Shown one piece after another: positions 1 to 5,217 of a stretch of DNA of 5,340 nucleotides. The stretch is from Maribacter sp. (lineage in GTDB: Bacteria; Bacteroidota; Bacteroidia; Flavobacteriales; Flavobacteriaceae), in NCBI GenBank assembly GCA_030730545.1, contig JANQUX010000266.1, positions 1 to 5,340 of the forward strand. Direction: 5' to 3'. Within the stretch, counting starts at the first letter, position 1. Every line of letters begins with the position of its first letter. The notes beneath the pieces were generated by a model. It had not been told where the DNA came from. It saw only the letters and a list, made by a program, of their open reading frames with translations, and did no database searches. Made by a program: the position numbers and the translations under genes.

Positions 1-2
1 GC

Positions 3-50
3 TTAGAATTTAAATTAAAAGAAAGCGGAATGTATATTAAAAAATATTAA
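3..50 (+). CDS. Possible C-terminal tail of an upstream gene (partial)
   Basis: One plus-strand frame is open from the window edge to a TAA at 48-50 and reads LEFKLKESGMYIKKY. The other two plus frames stop almost at once (TAG at 4-6, TAA at 11-13). The peptide could be the end of a gene converging on the repressor gene, whose stop codon is only 9 bp further on. The SGMYIKK ending is loosely reminiscent of the last strand of type IX secretion sorting domains, but 15 residues are too few for a family call. An open frame this short can also occur by chance. Confidence 0.3.
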   Translation, partial: LEFKLKESGMYIKKY

Positions 51-59
51 AGTTATTGT

Positions 60-827
60 TTAATTAACCTTCTTAACATGTTGTAATTGATCTTTTAACT
101 CATTCATCGATTCTTGTAGCTGACGCAAAAGACCATTATCGGTTGTAGCATCTACGTTAAAAGTAATTTTACTACTTACTTCCCAAATTTCTTGAATCTG
201 AAATGGCTTTATATCATAAGGCGGATAGGTTTCATTTAAAGATATCAAAGTAATATTATTTGAATTCGGTCGCTTTTCAATTTTCTTTACCATAATCGAA
301 TCTTGTAATACAACTACATACATTTTATTGGCACTTACATAATCTATATGCTCTATTGCTTTTGCTAAAACCCACTCGCCAGGATGCAAATTTGGTAACA
401 TACTATCACCTTCTACTTGAAACCCACGATAGGTCGCATTTCTAAATTCTGGAATAGGTAAATCGAATGCAGGTAATTGTTGATACCAACTAGTATCTGC
501 AATATTCTGAGGATAACCAGCAGCAGCTTTTGCATTTACCAAAACCATGTTGTCGCGATTAGCAGAATCGACGGTTACCACTTTAGGTATTACACTAGTC
601 TTTGAAGTCTCTAAATACTGCTCTTCACTTTCCCCAAACAACCAAAGCGGATTAATCTTAAACTGTTTTAATAATTCTGACACTACTTTACCAGATAATT
701 TAGTTCTACCACGCTCTATATCGGCTGTTGTATTAGATACGCCAATAAGTGCCGCAAAATCTGCTTGTGTAAAGCCTAGCTCCCTTCTTAAATCGGTAAA
801 TCGCTTTAATGTCAGTTCGTTTTCCAT
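60..827 (-). CDS. XRE-HTH / S24 peptidase repressor (CI/LexA-like, self-cleaving)
   Basis: This 255-residue protein is a DNA-binding repressor fused to a self-cleaving peptidase domain, built like lambda CI rather than like winged-helix LexA. Residues about 6-60 form an XRE helix-turn-helix (QADFAALIGVSNTTADIERG). The S24 domain spans about 95-222. It has a candidate Ala103-Gly104 cleavage site in KAAAGYP, a nucleophile Ser142 in EGDSMLPNLHPGEWV, and a general-base Lys181 in SIMVKKIEKR. The spacings (38 and 39 residues) are close to those in LexA. Residues about 231-254 form a Leu/Gln-rich amphipathic helix that could be a short coiled coil. The purine-rich GGAAAAG lies just upstream of the chosen ATG. 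The gene is divergent from the radical SAM gene, and candidate operators overlap its own promoter, so autorepression and control of the repair pair are inferred. RecA-triggered cleavage is likely from the family but not shown. Family call is firm; the target genes are inferred. Confidence 0.92.
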   Translation of the reverse strand: MENELTLKRFTDLRRELGFTQADFAALIGVSNTTADIERGRTKLSGKVVSELLKQFKINPLWLFGESEEQYLETSKTSVIPKVVTVDSANRDNMVLVNAKAAAGYPQNIADTSWYQQLPAFDLPIPEFRNATYRGFQVEGDSMLPNLHPGEWVLAKAIEHIDYVSANKMYVVVLQDSIMVKKIEKRPNSNNITLISLNETYPPYDIKPFQIQEIWEVSSKITFNVDATTDNGLLRQLQESMNELKDQLQHVKKVN

Positions 828-870
828 AATCTTTTCCGCTTTATAAAGATTTTAATACTTCTTTATATTC

Positions 871-900
871 CAAATATAGTGATTATGGATTATATCCAAA
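871..900 (-). promoter_or_regulatory. Promoter of the repressor gene (Bacteroidota type)
   Basis: Read on the minus strand, TTTG (900-897) is followed after 18 bp by TATATTTG (878-871). The latter fits the Bacteroidota -7 consensus TAnnTTTG exactly, and the spacing to the -33 TTG element is normal. Transcription would start near 864, leaving a leader of about 37 nt before the ATG at 827. The -33 element overlaps the TGGAT-TAT-ATCCA dyad (886-898), and the -7 element lies inside the left arm of a 13-bp inverted repeat, which fits autoregulation. Confidence 0.65.
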
Positions 901-909
901 ATAATATTT

Positions 910-955
910 GGAATATTTCCATAATTAGGAATAATTCCATAATTTTGGAATAATT
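910..955. repeat. Imperfect 18-bp tandem repeat, about 2.5 copies
   Basis: The unit GGAATATTTCCATAATTA (910-927) is followed directly by GGAATAATTCCATAATTT (928-945), which matches at 16 of 18 positions. After one extra T, a decayed partial copy begins with GGAATAATT (947-955). The exact direct repeat TTCCATAATT occurs at 917-926 and 935-944. A period of 18 bp is a little under two helical turns, so bound dimers would be arranged regularly along the DNA. It is read here as part of the operator array, not as a CRISPR or mobile element. Confidence 0.6.
940..947 (+). promoter_or_regulatory. Candidate -7 element for the radical SAM gene
   Basis: TAATTTTG fits TAnnTTTG exactly. It would place the transcription start near 952, giving a leader of roughly 14 nt before the ATG at 966. 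No TTG is found at the expected -33 distance, so the promoter may be weak without an activator. The element sits inside the spacer of the ATTCCA/TGGAAT dyad (934-951), where a bound repressor would block RNA polymerase. Confidence 0.45.
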
Positions 956-965
956 ACTAATTGCT

Positions 966-2225
966 ATGGATTTTAATCGCATTAAAGAAAAATTGAACAT
1001 ATTGGCAGATGCTGCAAAATATGACGTGTCTTGTTCTAGTAGCGGAAGCAACCGCAAAAATAAGGTCAATGGTCTAGGTGATACGGGTAATGGTATTTGC
1101 CATACCTACACCGAAGATGGGCGTTGTGTATCATTGTTAAAAATTTTACTGACCAACCATTGTATTTTTGATTGTGCCTACTGTGTTACCCGTAAAAGCA
1201 ATGATATTCAACGAGCTGCATTTAAAATTCAAGAGGTAGTCGATTTAACCATCAATTTTTATAGAAGAAACTATATAGAAGGACTGTTCTTAAGTTCTGG
1301 TATTTTTAAAAGTGCCGATCATACTATGGAACGATTGATAGCCGTTGCCAAAAAACTTCGGGAAGAAGAAAACTTTAACGGGTACATTCACCTTAAATCA
1401 ATACCTGGTGCAAGTGATGAATTAATGTATGAGGCCGGATTATATGCTGACCGTTTATCGGTCAATATTGAAATCCCCACTATATCCGGTCTTAAACTAT
1501 TGGCGCCAGACAAAAAGCATGAAGACTTTATTAAACCGATGCTGAAGGTGAAAAATGAAATTATACGATACACCGAAGAGCGTAAAATCATTAAAAGCAC
1601 GGCAAAATATGCTCCTGCGGGTCAAAGTACACAAATGATCGTTGGTGCCACTGGCGAAAGCGATAAAGACATTATGTACTCAGCCACCCACTTCTATAAG
1701 AATTACAATATGAAGCGGGTTTATTATTCGGGGTATGTTCCTATTTCAACCGATAGTCGTTTACCAGCATTAGGTAGTCAAGTACCCATGCTACGTGAAA
1801 ATAGATTATACCAAACAGATTGGTTACTTCGATTTTATGGATTTAGTGTGAATGAAATATTAGACACCGATAATCCGAATTTAGATATGGATATCGATCC
1901 CAAATTAATGTGGGCACTTCGAAATCTTAATTATTTTCCTGTAGATATTAATAAAGCAGAACCACGAATGTTAGCAAGAATTCCGGGCATTGGTATGGGG
2001 TCTGTACACAAAATAATTAGCGGTAGAAAATATCGGAATCTTAACTGGGAACATTTAAAAAAAATGGGTATTGCCCTTAATCGCGCAAAGTATTTTATCA
2101 TCTGTAACTCTTCTGATTGGGAACGTAGAGATTTAGATGCAGCGACCATAAAAGGAATGATTCTTCAATCCCAAAATAGTAAATTCAAAGGTCAATACAA
2201 CAATCAATTATCCCTATTTAACTAA
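966..2225 (+). CDS. Putative DNA modification/repair radical SAM protein (TIGR03916-like)
   Basis: This 419-residue radical SAM enzyme has the [4Fe-4S] motif C66-IFD-C70-AY-C73, which would reductively cleave S-adenosylmethionine to a 5'-deoxyadenosyl radical. The N-terminal stretch VSCSSSGSN (21-29), GICHTYTEDGRC (43-54) and SLLKILLTNHC (56-66) is the pattern I associate with this family. Further cysteines are C23, C45, C54 and C380. Residues about 327-376 form a helix-hairpin-helix (LARIPGIGMGSVHKII), a DNA-backbone-binding fold, which supports a DNA substrate. The last residues are QLSLF (414-418) plus one Asn, matching the consensus sliding-clamp-binding pentapeptide. The start at 966 has no clear Shine-Dalgarno sequence, as is usual in this phylum. 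The gene is full length, follows the operator array and precedes the DUF4130-type partner. Substrate and reaction are unknown; a DNA repair or base-modification role rests on family context, the HhH region and the clamp motif. Confidence 0.92.
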   Translation: MDFNRIKEKLNILADAAKYDVSCSSSGSNRKNKVNGLGDTGNGICHTYTEDGRCVSLLKILLTNHCIFDCAYCVTRKSNDIQRAAFKIQEVVDLTINFYRRNYIEGLFLSSGIFKSADHTMERLIAVAKKLREEENFNGYIHLKSIPGASDELMYEAGLYADRLSVNIEIPTISGLKLLAPDKKHEDFIKPMLKVKNEIIRYTEERKIIKSTAKYAPAGQSTQMIVGATGESDKDIMYSATHFYKNYNMKRVYYSGYVPISTDSRLPALGSQVPMLRENRLYQTDWLLRFYGFSVNEILDTDNPNLDMDIDPKLMWALRNLNYFPVDINKAEPRMLARIPGIGMGSVHKIISGRKYRNLNWEHLKKMGIALNRAKYFIICNSSDWERRDLDAATIKGMILQSQNSKFKGQYNNQLSLFN

Positions 2226-2252
2226 ACTTATCATTTAATAAACTAAAAGACT

Positions 2253-2423
2253 ATGGAAAATTTTAATAACACCTTGAACTCGACAAATATATCAATGTCA
2301 AATACTGTTATTGACCGTAGTCAGAGTCAAATATTATCAATAGGATACCAAATGGTATTATTAAAGACAAAAATTAAAAAAAGAGCAAAAATTGTATCAC
2401 GAATATTTTTCTTCAACTTCTAA
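2253..2423 (+). CDS. Possible small ORF between the repair pair (56 aa)
   Basis: An ATG at 2253 opens a 56-codon frame ending in TAA (2421-2423). It begins 27 bp after the radical SAM stop and ends 10 bp before the likely start of the next gene, so it fills the gap neatly. The N-terminal half is polar (MENFNNTLNSTNISMSN). The second half is basic and hydrophobic, with LLKTKIKKRAKIVSR near residues 36-50 and a Phe-rich end. I recognise no family, and no ribosome binding site is evident. It could be a genuine small protein of the operon, a translated leader for the next gene, a remnant, or chance. Internal dyads lie at 2311-2330 and 2345-2358. Confidence 0.3.
   Translation: MENFNNTLNSTNISMSNTVIDRSQSQILSIGYQMVLLKTKIKKRAKIVSRIFFFNF
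2345..2358. repeat. 14-bp dyad ATACCA-AA-TGGTAT
   Basis: ATACCA (2345-2350) and TGGTAT (2353-2358) are perfect inverted arms separated by two bases. The half-site differs by one base from the ATTCCA/TGGAAT arms of the upstream operator array, but the spacing differs. It could be an isolated repressor site before the second repair gene, or a chance dyad in AT-rich DNA. Confidence 0.25.
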
Positions 2424-2433
2424 AACTAGTTAT

Positions 2434-3207
2434 ATGAATGCTTCAAAAACGTTAGTTTACGATGGTAGTTTTAATGGTTTTTTAACTGCTGTTTTTATAG
2501 GCTTTGAACAAAAGCTTACACATGCCGATATTCAAAAACAAGGACAATTGCAAAGCGGACTATTTGCTGAAACAGAAACTATTTTCACCAACATTGAAAA
2601 AGCACAACGGGTTTGGAACGGTGTTAGAAACAAAAGTAATTCTGCTATTAAAAATATATACTTTGCCTTCTTGAGCGAGCAGAATAATATGGAAGCATTA
2701 ATTTACCGTTACATTCAAAAGCTAATGGGAAGTAAATATAACGGCGCAACCGATTTTAGTGATGATGGAGTTTTAAAGATAAATCAACTTGCACATAAGG
2801 TCGGTAGAGAAAAGCATCGAATGGAAGCTTTTGTGCGCTTTCAATTAACAAAAGACGAAGTTTATTTTGCGAACATAGAGCCAGATTTTGACGTGCTACC
2901 TTTAATCTCTAAACATTTTAGAAATAGATATGCTGACCAACAATGGATCATATATGATGTAAAACGTAAATATGGACTATTCTATGATTTAAATACTGTT
3001 GAAATCATTTCATTAGATTTATCTGATATTCATACCAATAGTATGCAGAAAAGTACTGCGTTTACAGATGTTGAATATGAATATCAAGACCTTTGGAACA
3101 ATTATTTTAAAAGCACCACTATAAAATCTCGTATTAATAACAAACTACATGTTCAACATGTACCAAAGCGTTATTGGAAATACCTGTCCGAGAAGAAAGC
3201 TGTATAA
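2434..3207 (+). CDS. Putative DNA repair protein, DUF4130/TIGR03915-like partner of the radical SAM enzyme
   Basis: This is a 257-residue soluble protein of the family that accompanies the TIGR03916 radical SAM enzyme and in some genomes is fused to a uracil-DNA-glycosylase-like domain; here it stands alone. Recognisable blocks are LVYDGSFNGFLTAVF (7-21), AQRVWNGVR (57-65), KVGREKHRMEAFVRFQ (122-137), IEPDFDVLPLISKHFRNRYADQ (148-169) with IIYDVKRKYGLFYD (172-185), and the C-terminal KSRINNKL with VPKRYWKYLSE (231-253), rich in Lys, Arg and aromatic residues. I chose ATG 2434 because it puts the conserved VYDGSF block eight residues from the start, as in relatives. A TTG at 2392 in the same frame would only add 14 unconserved residues. 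No promoter is visible before it, so it is probably cotranscribed from upstream of 966. Its biochemical activity is unknown. Nucleic acid handling is inferred from family context and basic character. Confidence 0.88.
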   Translation: MNASKTLVYDGSFNGFLTAVFIGFEQKLTHADIQKQGQLQSGLFAETETIFTNIEKAQRVWNGVRNKSNSAIKNIYFAFLSEQNNMEALIYRYIQKLMGSKYNGATDFSDDGVLKINQLAHKVGREKHRMEAFVRFQLTKDEVYFANIEPDFDVLPLISKHFRNRYADQQWIIYDVKRKYGLFYDLNTVEIISLDLSDIHTNSMQKSTAFTDVEYEYQDLWNNYFKSTTIKSRINNKLHVQHVPKRYWKYLSEKKAV

Positions 3208-3221
3208 CACCTTACGTGTTA
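3205..3221 (+). terminator. Weak hairpin at the end of the repair operon
   Basis: TAACAC (3205-3210), which contains the stop codon, pairs with GTGTTA (3216-3221) around a 5-nt loop. The stem is short and AT-containing, and no U-tract follows. If it has any role it is a transcript-end or mRNA-stability hairpin rather than a strong intrinsic terminator. Confidence 0.25.
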
Positions 3222-3670
3222 ATAATATGAACTTGGTCTTATACCATTATCATTTTCAATGAAGCTTACCAGCCTCTTTGAATTTATTACAGCAAATTGT
3301 AAGCTGAAACTTTATTCTCATGTTTTGCTTATCTCAATTTAAAAATGAGGTGTAGTACTACTTAAATTACAGGTGCCTTAAATCTATATTTTTATTATCT
3401 ATTGGTATAGATGATAATCTAATATCATTGTTATTACTTGTTCTAAAATTTTCTATTGTGCCAATTGAGCTTGCCTTAAATTCTGGAGTATGACCTTGGT
3501 CATTTTTCATAAAACTCACTCACCTTACTTTTACCTTTGAAATTGATACATGAAACTTAGCCCTCAAACTATTTTACGGTGATAGATTCATAAATAGAAG
3601 TTGACTATTTTGTTGGTTTTTAATTTCAATACCATAACACAAGATATATTTAAATTGAAAAATAGTATAC
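3222..3670. other. Gene-poor intergenic region
   Basis: I see no convincing gene here; all plus-strand frames I followed close quickly (the longest I traced, from ATG 3259, runs only 27 codons), and I did not resolve a minus-strand gene. Small structures present are a perfect 10-bp palindrome GTAGTACTAC (3352-3361), an exact 10-bp direct repeat TGCCTTAAAT (3374-3383 and 3472-3481), and the dyad ATGACC-TT-GGTCAT (3490-3503) followed by a short T-run. The right half is presumably the upstream region of the OsmC gene. A small RNA cannot be excluded by reading alone. Confidence 0.5.
3532..3539 (+). promoter_or_regulatory. Candidate -7 element upstream of the OsmC gene
   Basis: TACCTTTG fits TAnnTTTG exactly and would give a leader of about 125 nt. 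No TTG lies at the usual -33 spacing. A nearer but imperfect alternative is TATATTTA (3645-3652), which would give a leader of about 14 nt. Neither can be preferred with confidence. Confidence 0.3.
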
Positions 3671-4081
3671 ATGATGAATTATCAAATAAAGGCTTCTTCG
3701 ACGTACAATAATGATGCAGAAATTCATATTAAGCAATCTGATATTGATTTTGGCACTACAGCTAAAACAACAGAGGTGTTACCTAATCCTGCTGAATTGT
3801 TCTTAGGTTCATTTGCTGCTTGCATGCTTAAAAATGTGGAGCGATTTTCTGAAATGATGAAGTTTACTTATAACCGAACAACTTTAGAAGTTAAAGCAGA
3901 ACGACTTGATAATCCTCCAAGAATGGATAATATTATTTACAGCTTAACCATTTTTAGCGATGATGATAAATTAAACACATCGCTCTTGAAAAAGAATATT
4001 GAAAAATATGGCACTATTTACAATACCGTTAAACTATCATGTGCAATATCTGGTTCAATTAAAACCAATGCTATTCTTTAA
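3671..4081 (+). CDS. OsmC/Ohr-family peroxiredoxin
   Basis: This 136-residue protein belongs to the OsmC superfamily of thiol-dependent hydroperoxide reductases, small cytoplasmic dimers that detoxify organic peroxides. The two cysteines expected of the family are present: Cys51 in LFLGSFAACMLKNVERF (peroxidatic) and Cys124 in NTVKLSCAISGSI (resolving). The preceding PNPAELFLGS (38-47) matches the usual 'P.ELLL.S' lead-in to the central helix. Length is typical. Two ATGs stand in tandem at 3671 and 3674, and the second would drop only one Met. The gene stands alone after a long intergenic region and converges on the sugar kinase, whose stop is 72 bp away. OsmC and Ohr subgroups cannot be separated by eye, and the motif context also fits uncharacterised OsmC-like proteins. 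There is no evident link to the repair pair, though oxidative stress is a conceivable shared theme. Confidence 0.85.
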   Translation: MMNYQIKASSTYNNDAEIHIKQSDIDFGTTAKTTEVLPNPAELFLGSFAACMLKNVERFSEMMKFTYNRTTLEVKAERLDNPPRMDNIIYSLTIFSDDDKLNTSLLKKNIEKYGTIYNTVKLSCAISGSIKTNAIL

Positions 4082-4153
4082 TTAAGTCTCGACAATTTTT
4101 AAATGACGAATAGGTATATTTTTCAATAATCATTAAGTAGCAGTAGAAAAATT

Positions 4154-5158
4154 CTATCTCACCAACCTACCGGTAATATTTCCTGCAATAATATTGTTGA
4201 CCTCATTAACGGTAGCAAAGTTTACATCACCTTCATACGTATGTTTTAAGGCACAAGCTGCACTTGCAAAATCCATGGCCTTAAAATCATCATATTGTTG
4301 CAATCCGTAAATTAAACCAGCCGCGAAAGCGTCGCCAGTACCAATACGGTCAACAACATGGGTAATATCTATATCTACAGTTTCTCTAAATTCAATACCA
4401 TTCCACATTCTAGCCCTAATTTTGTGCCAAGAGCTATTCAATGATGTTCTAATTTTATCGAATACCTTTTCTATCGTAGGAAATTCTTCCATCAACTGCT
4501 TACTAGCTGCAATAAAATCATCATTATCATACCCATAATCTGTACCAAGAACTTCGTTAATTTCATTAACTCCGCCAATAAAAATCGTTGAATAATGCAA
4601 CAGTTCAGTTAATGCCGCTTTTGGATCTTGACCATACTGCCAAAGTCCGCTACGGTACGTTGGGTCCGCAGAAACAGCCATTCCCTTTTCTCTTGCAAGC
4701 TTCAATCCGTTTTTAAGTACGTCGAAAGCTCCTTGAGATAATGCAGGCGTAATACCTGTCCAGTGCATCCACTCGCCATCTGTCAGGGCATTTTCCCAAT
4801 TAACTTTAGAAGGTTCAATTTCTGAGAATGCGGAGTGTGATCGATTATACGAAATCATACTTGGTCTAATAACTGCGCCTACTTCAAGAAAATAAACTCC
4901 TAAAGGTCTTTTCGATTTAATAACGGATGATGTATCAACTCCAAATTTTCGAATATAGGTCATTGCCGTATCACCAATAAAATCATCTGATACAGCACTA
5001 ATATGCTTCACGTTACCACCAAAATTTGAAATTGAGATTCCCACATTTAATTCTGTACCCCCAAAATAAAACTCGACAATATTAGACTGCACAAACTTTT
5101 TATGACCTCTTGGCGAAATACGCATTAGTACTTCACCAAATGTTATAATCTGACCCAT
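4154..5158 (-). CDS. kdgK: PfkB-family sugar kinase, probable 2-keto-3-deoxygluconate kinase
   Basis: This 334-residue ribokinase-fold enzyme would phosphorylate a sugar acid with ATP. The best guess is 2-keto-3-deoxygluconate to KDPG, the step before KDPG aldolase in uronate (pectin, alginate) and Entner-Doudoroff-type catabolism. The N-terminal strand reads IITFGEVLMRISP (4-16). The substrate-side glycine motif is FGGTELNVGISISNFGG (32-48). The PfkB signature with the anion hole and catalytic Asp276 is DRIGTGDAFAAGLIYGL (270-286). ADPTYRSGLWQ (164-174) corresponds to the D-x-N-x-R-x-x-LW segment typical of KDG kinases, but has Thr where Asn is usual. Length is normal. The stop lies 72 bp from the convergent OsmC stop, and no carbohydrate gene is visible within the 182 bp upstream, so context does not settle the substrate. 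Fructokinase or another PfkB specificity is possible, so the symbol is tentative. Confidence 0.8.
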   Translation of the reverse strand: MGQIITFGEVLMRISPRGHKKFVQSNIVEFYFGGTELNVGISISNFGGNVKHISAVSDDFIGDTAMTYIRKFGVDTSSVIKSKRPLGVYFLEVGAVIRPSMISYNRSHSAFSEIEPSKVNWENALTDGEWMHWTGITPALSQGAFDVLKNGLKLAREKGMAVSADPTYRSGLWQYGQDPKAALTELLHYSTIFIGGVNEINEVLGTDYGYDNDDFIAASKQLMEEFPTIEKVFDKIRTSLNSSWHKIRARMWNGIEFRETVDIDITHVVDRIGTGDAFAAGLIYGLQQYDDFKAMDFASAACALKHTYEGDVNFATVNEVNNIIAGNITGRLVR

Positions 5159-5188
5159 GTTGAAATTTTTATCCTAAAATAGTTAATG

Positions 5189-5217
5189 CAAAATAAAAAA
5201 CCTTTTGTTCTTTACAA
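5189..5217 (-). promoter_or_regulatory. Candidate promoter of the sugar kinase gene
   Basis: On the minus strand TTG (5217-5215) is followed after 19 bp by TATTTTG (5195-5189), a -7 element one base shorter than TAnnTTTG. The start site would lie near 5183, about 25 nt before the ATG at 5158. The spacing is right but the -7 match is imperfect. Confidence 0.35.

Larger units (their letters stand above)
865..951. promoter_or_regulatory. Candidate operator array between the divergent genes
   Basis: This stretch holds at least eight TGGAAT/ATTCCA-like half-sites. ATATTCCAAATAT (865-877) and ATATTTGGAATAT (904-916) are perfect 13-bp inverted arms. Shorter dyads are TGGAT-TAT-ATCCA (886-898), TGGAA-TAT-TTCCA (909-921), GGAAT-A-ATTCC (928-938) and ATTCCA-6 bp-TGGAAT (934-951). 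They cover promoter elements on both strands. The natural candidate ligand is the dimeric XRE/S24 repressor encoded alongside, although no footprint is known to me. Which dyads are true operators cannot be decided by eye, because AT-rich DNA produces some dyads by chance. Confidence 0.6.

Noticed and set aside
547..846. Plus-strand open frame of 99 codons opposite the repressor gene
   Set aside because: It lies almost wholly antisense to a well-supported gene, has low-complexity Ser/Leu-rich composition, and shows no recognisable motif. It is a shadow frame.
910..955. Tandem repeats as a CRISPR array
   Set aside because: The repeats are contiguous with no unique spacers, too short, and only about 2.5 copies. 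They fit operators far better.
1388..1600. Minus-strand open frame inside the radical SAM gene
   Set aside because: Antisense to conserved radical SAM coding sequence, with no motif. Shadow frame.
1931..2149. Minus-strand open frame opposite the helix-hairpin-helix region
   Set aside because: Antisense to the conserved C-terminal part of the radical SAM gene. Shadow frame.
2392..2433. TTG start adding 14 residues to the DUF4130-type protein
   Set aside because: The added residues (YHEYFSSTSKTSY) match nothing conserved, overlap the possible small ORF, and would place the VYDGSF block too far from the N-terminus. ATG 2434 is preferred.
3490..3507. ATGACC-TT-GGTCAT hairpin with T-run as an intrinsic terminator
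   Set aside because: The usable stem is only about 5 bp, and it lies almost 300 bp after the nearest upstream stop codon. Too weak and too distant to call.
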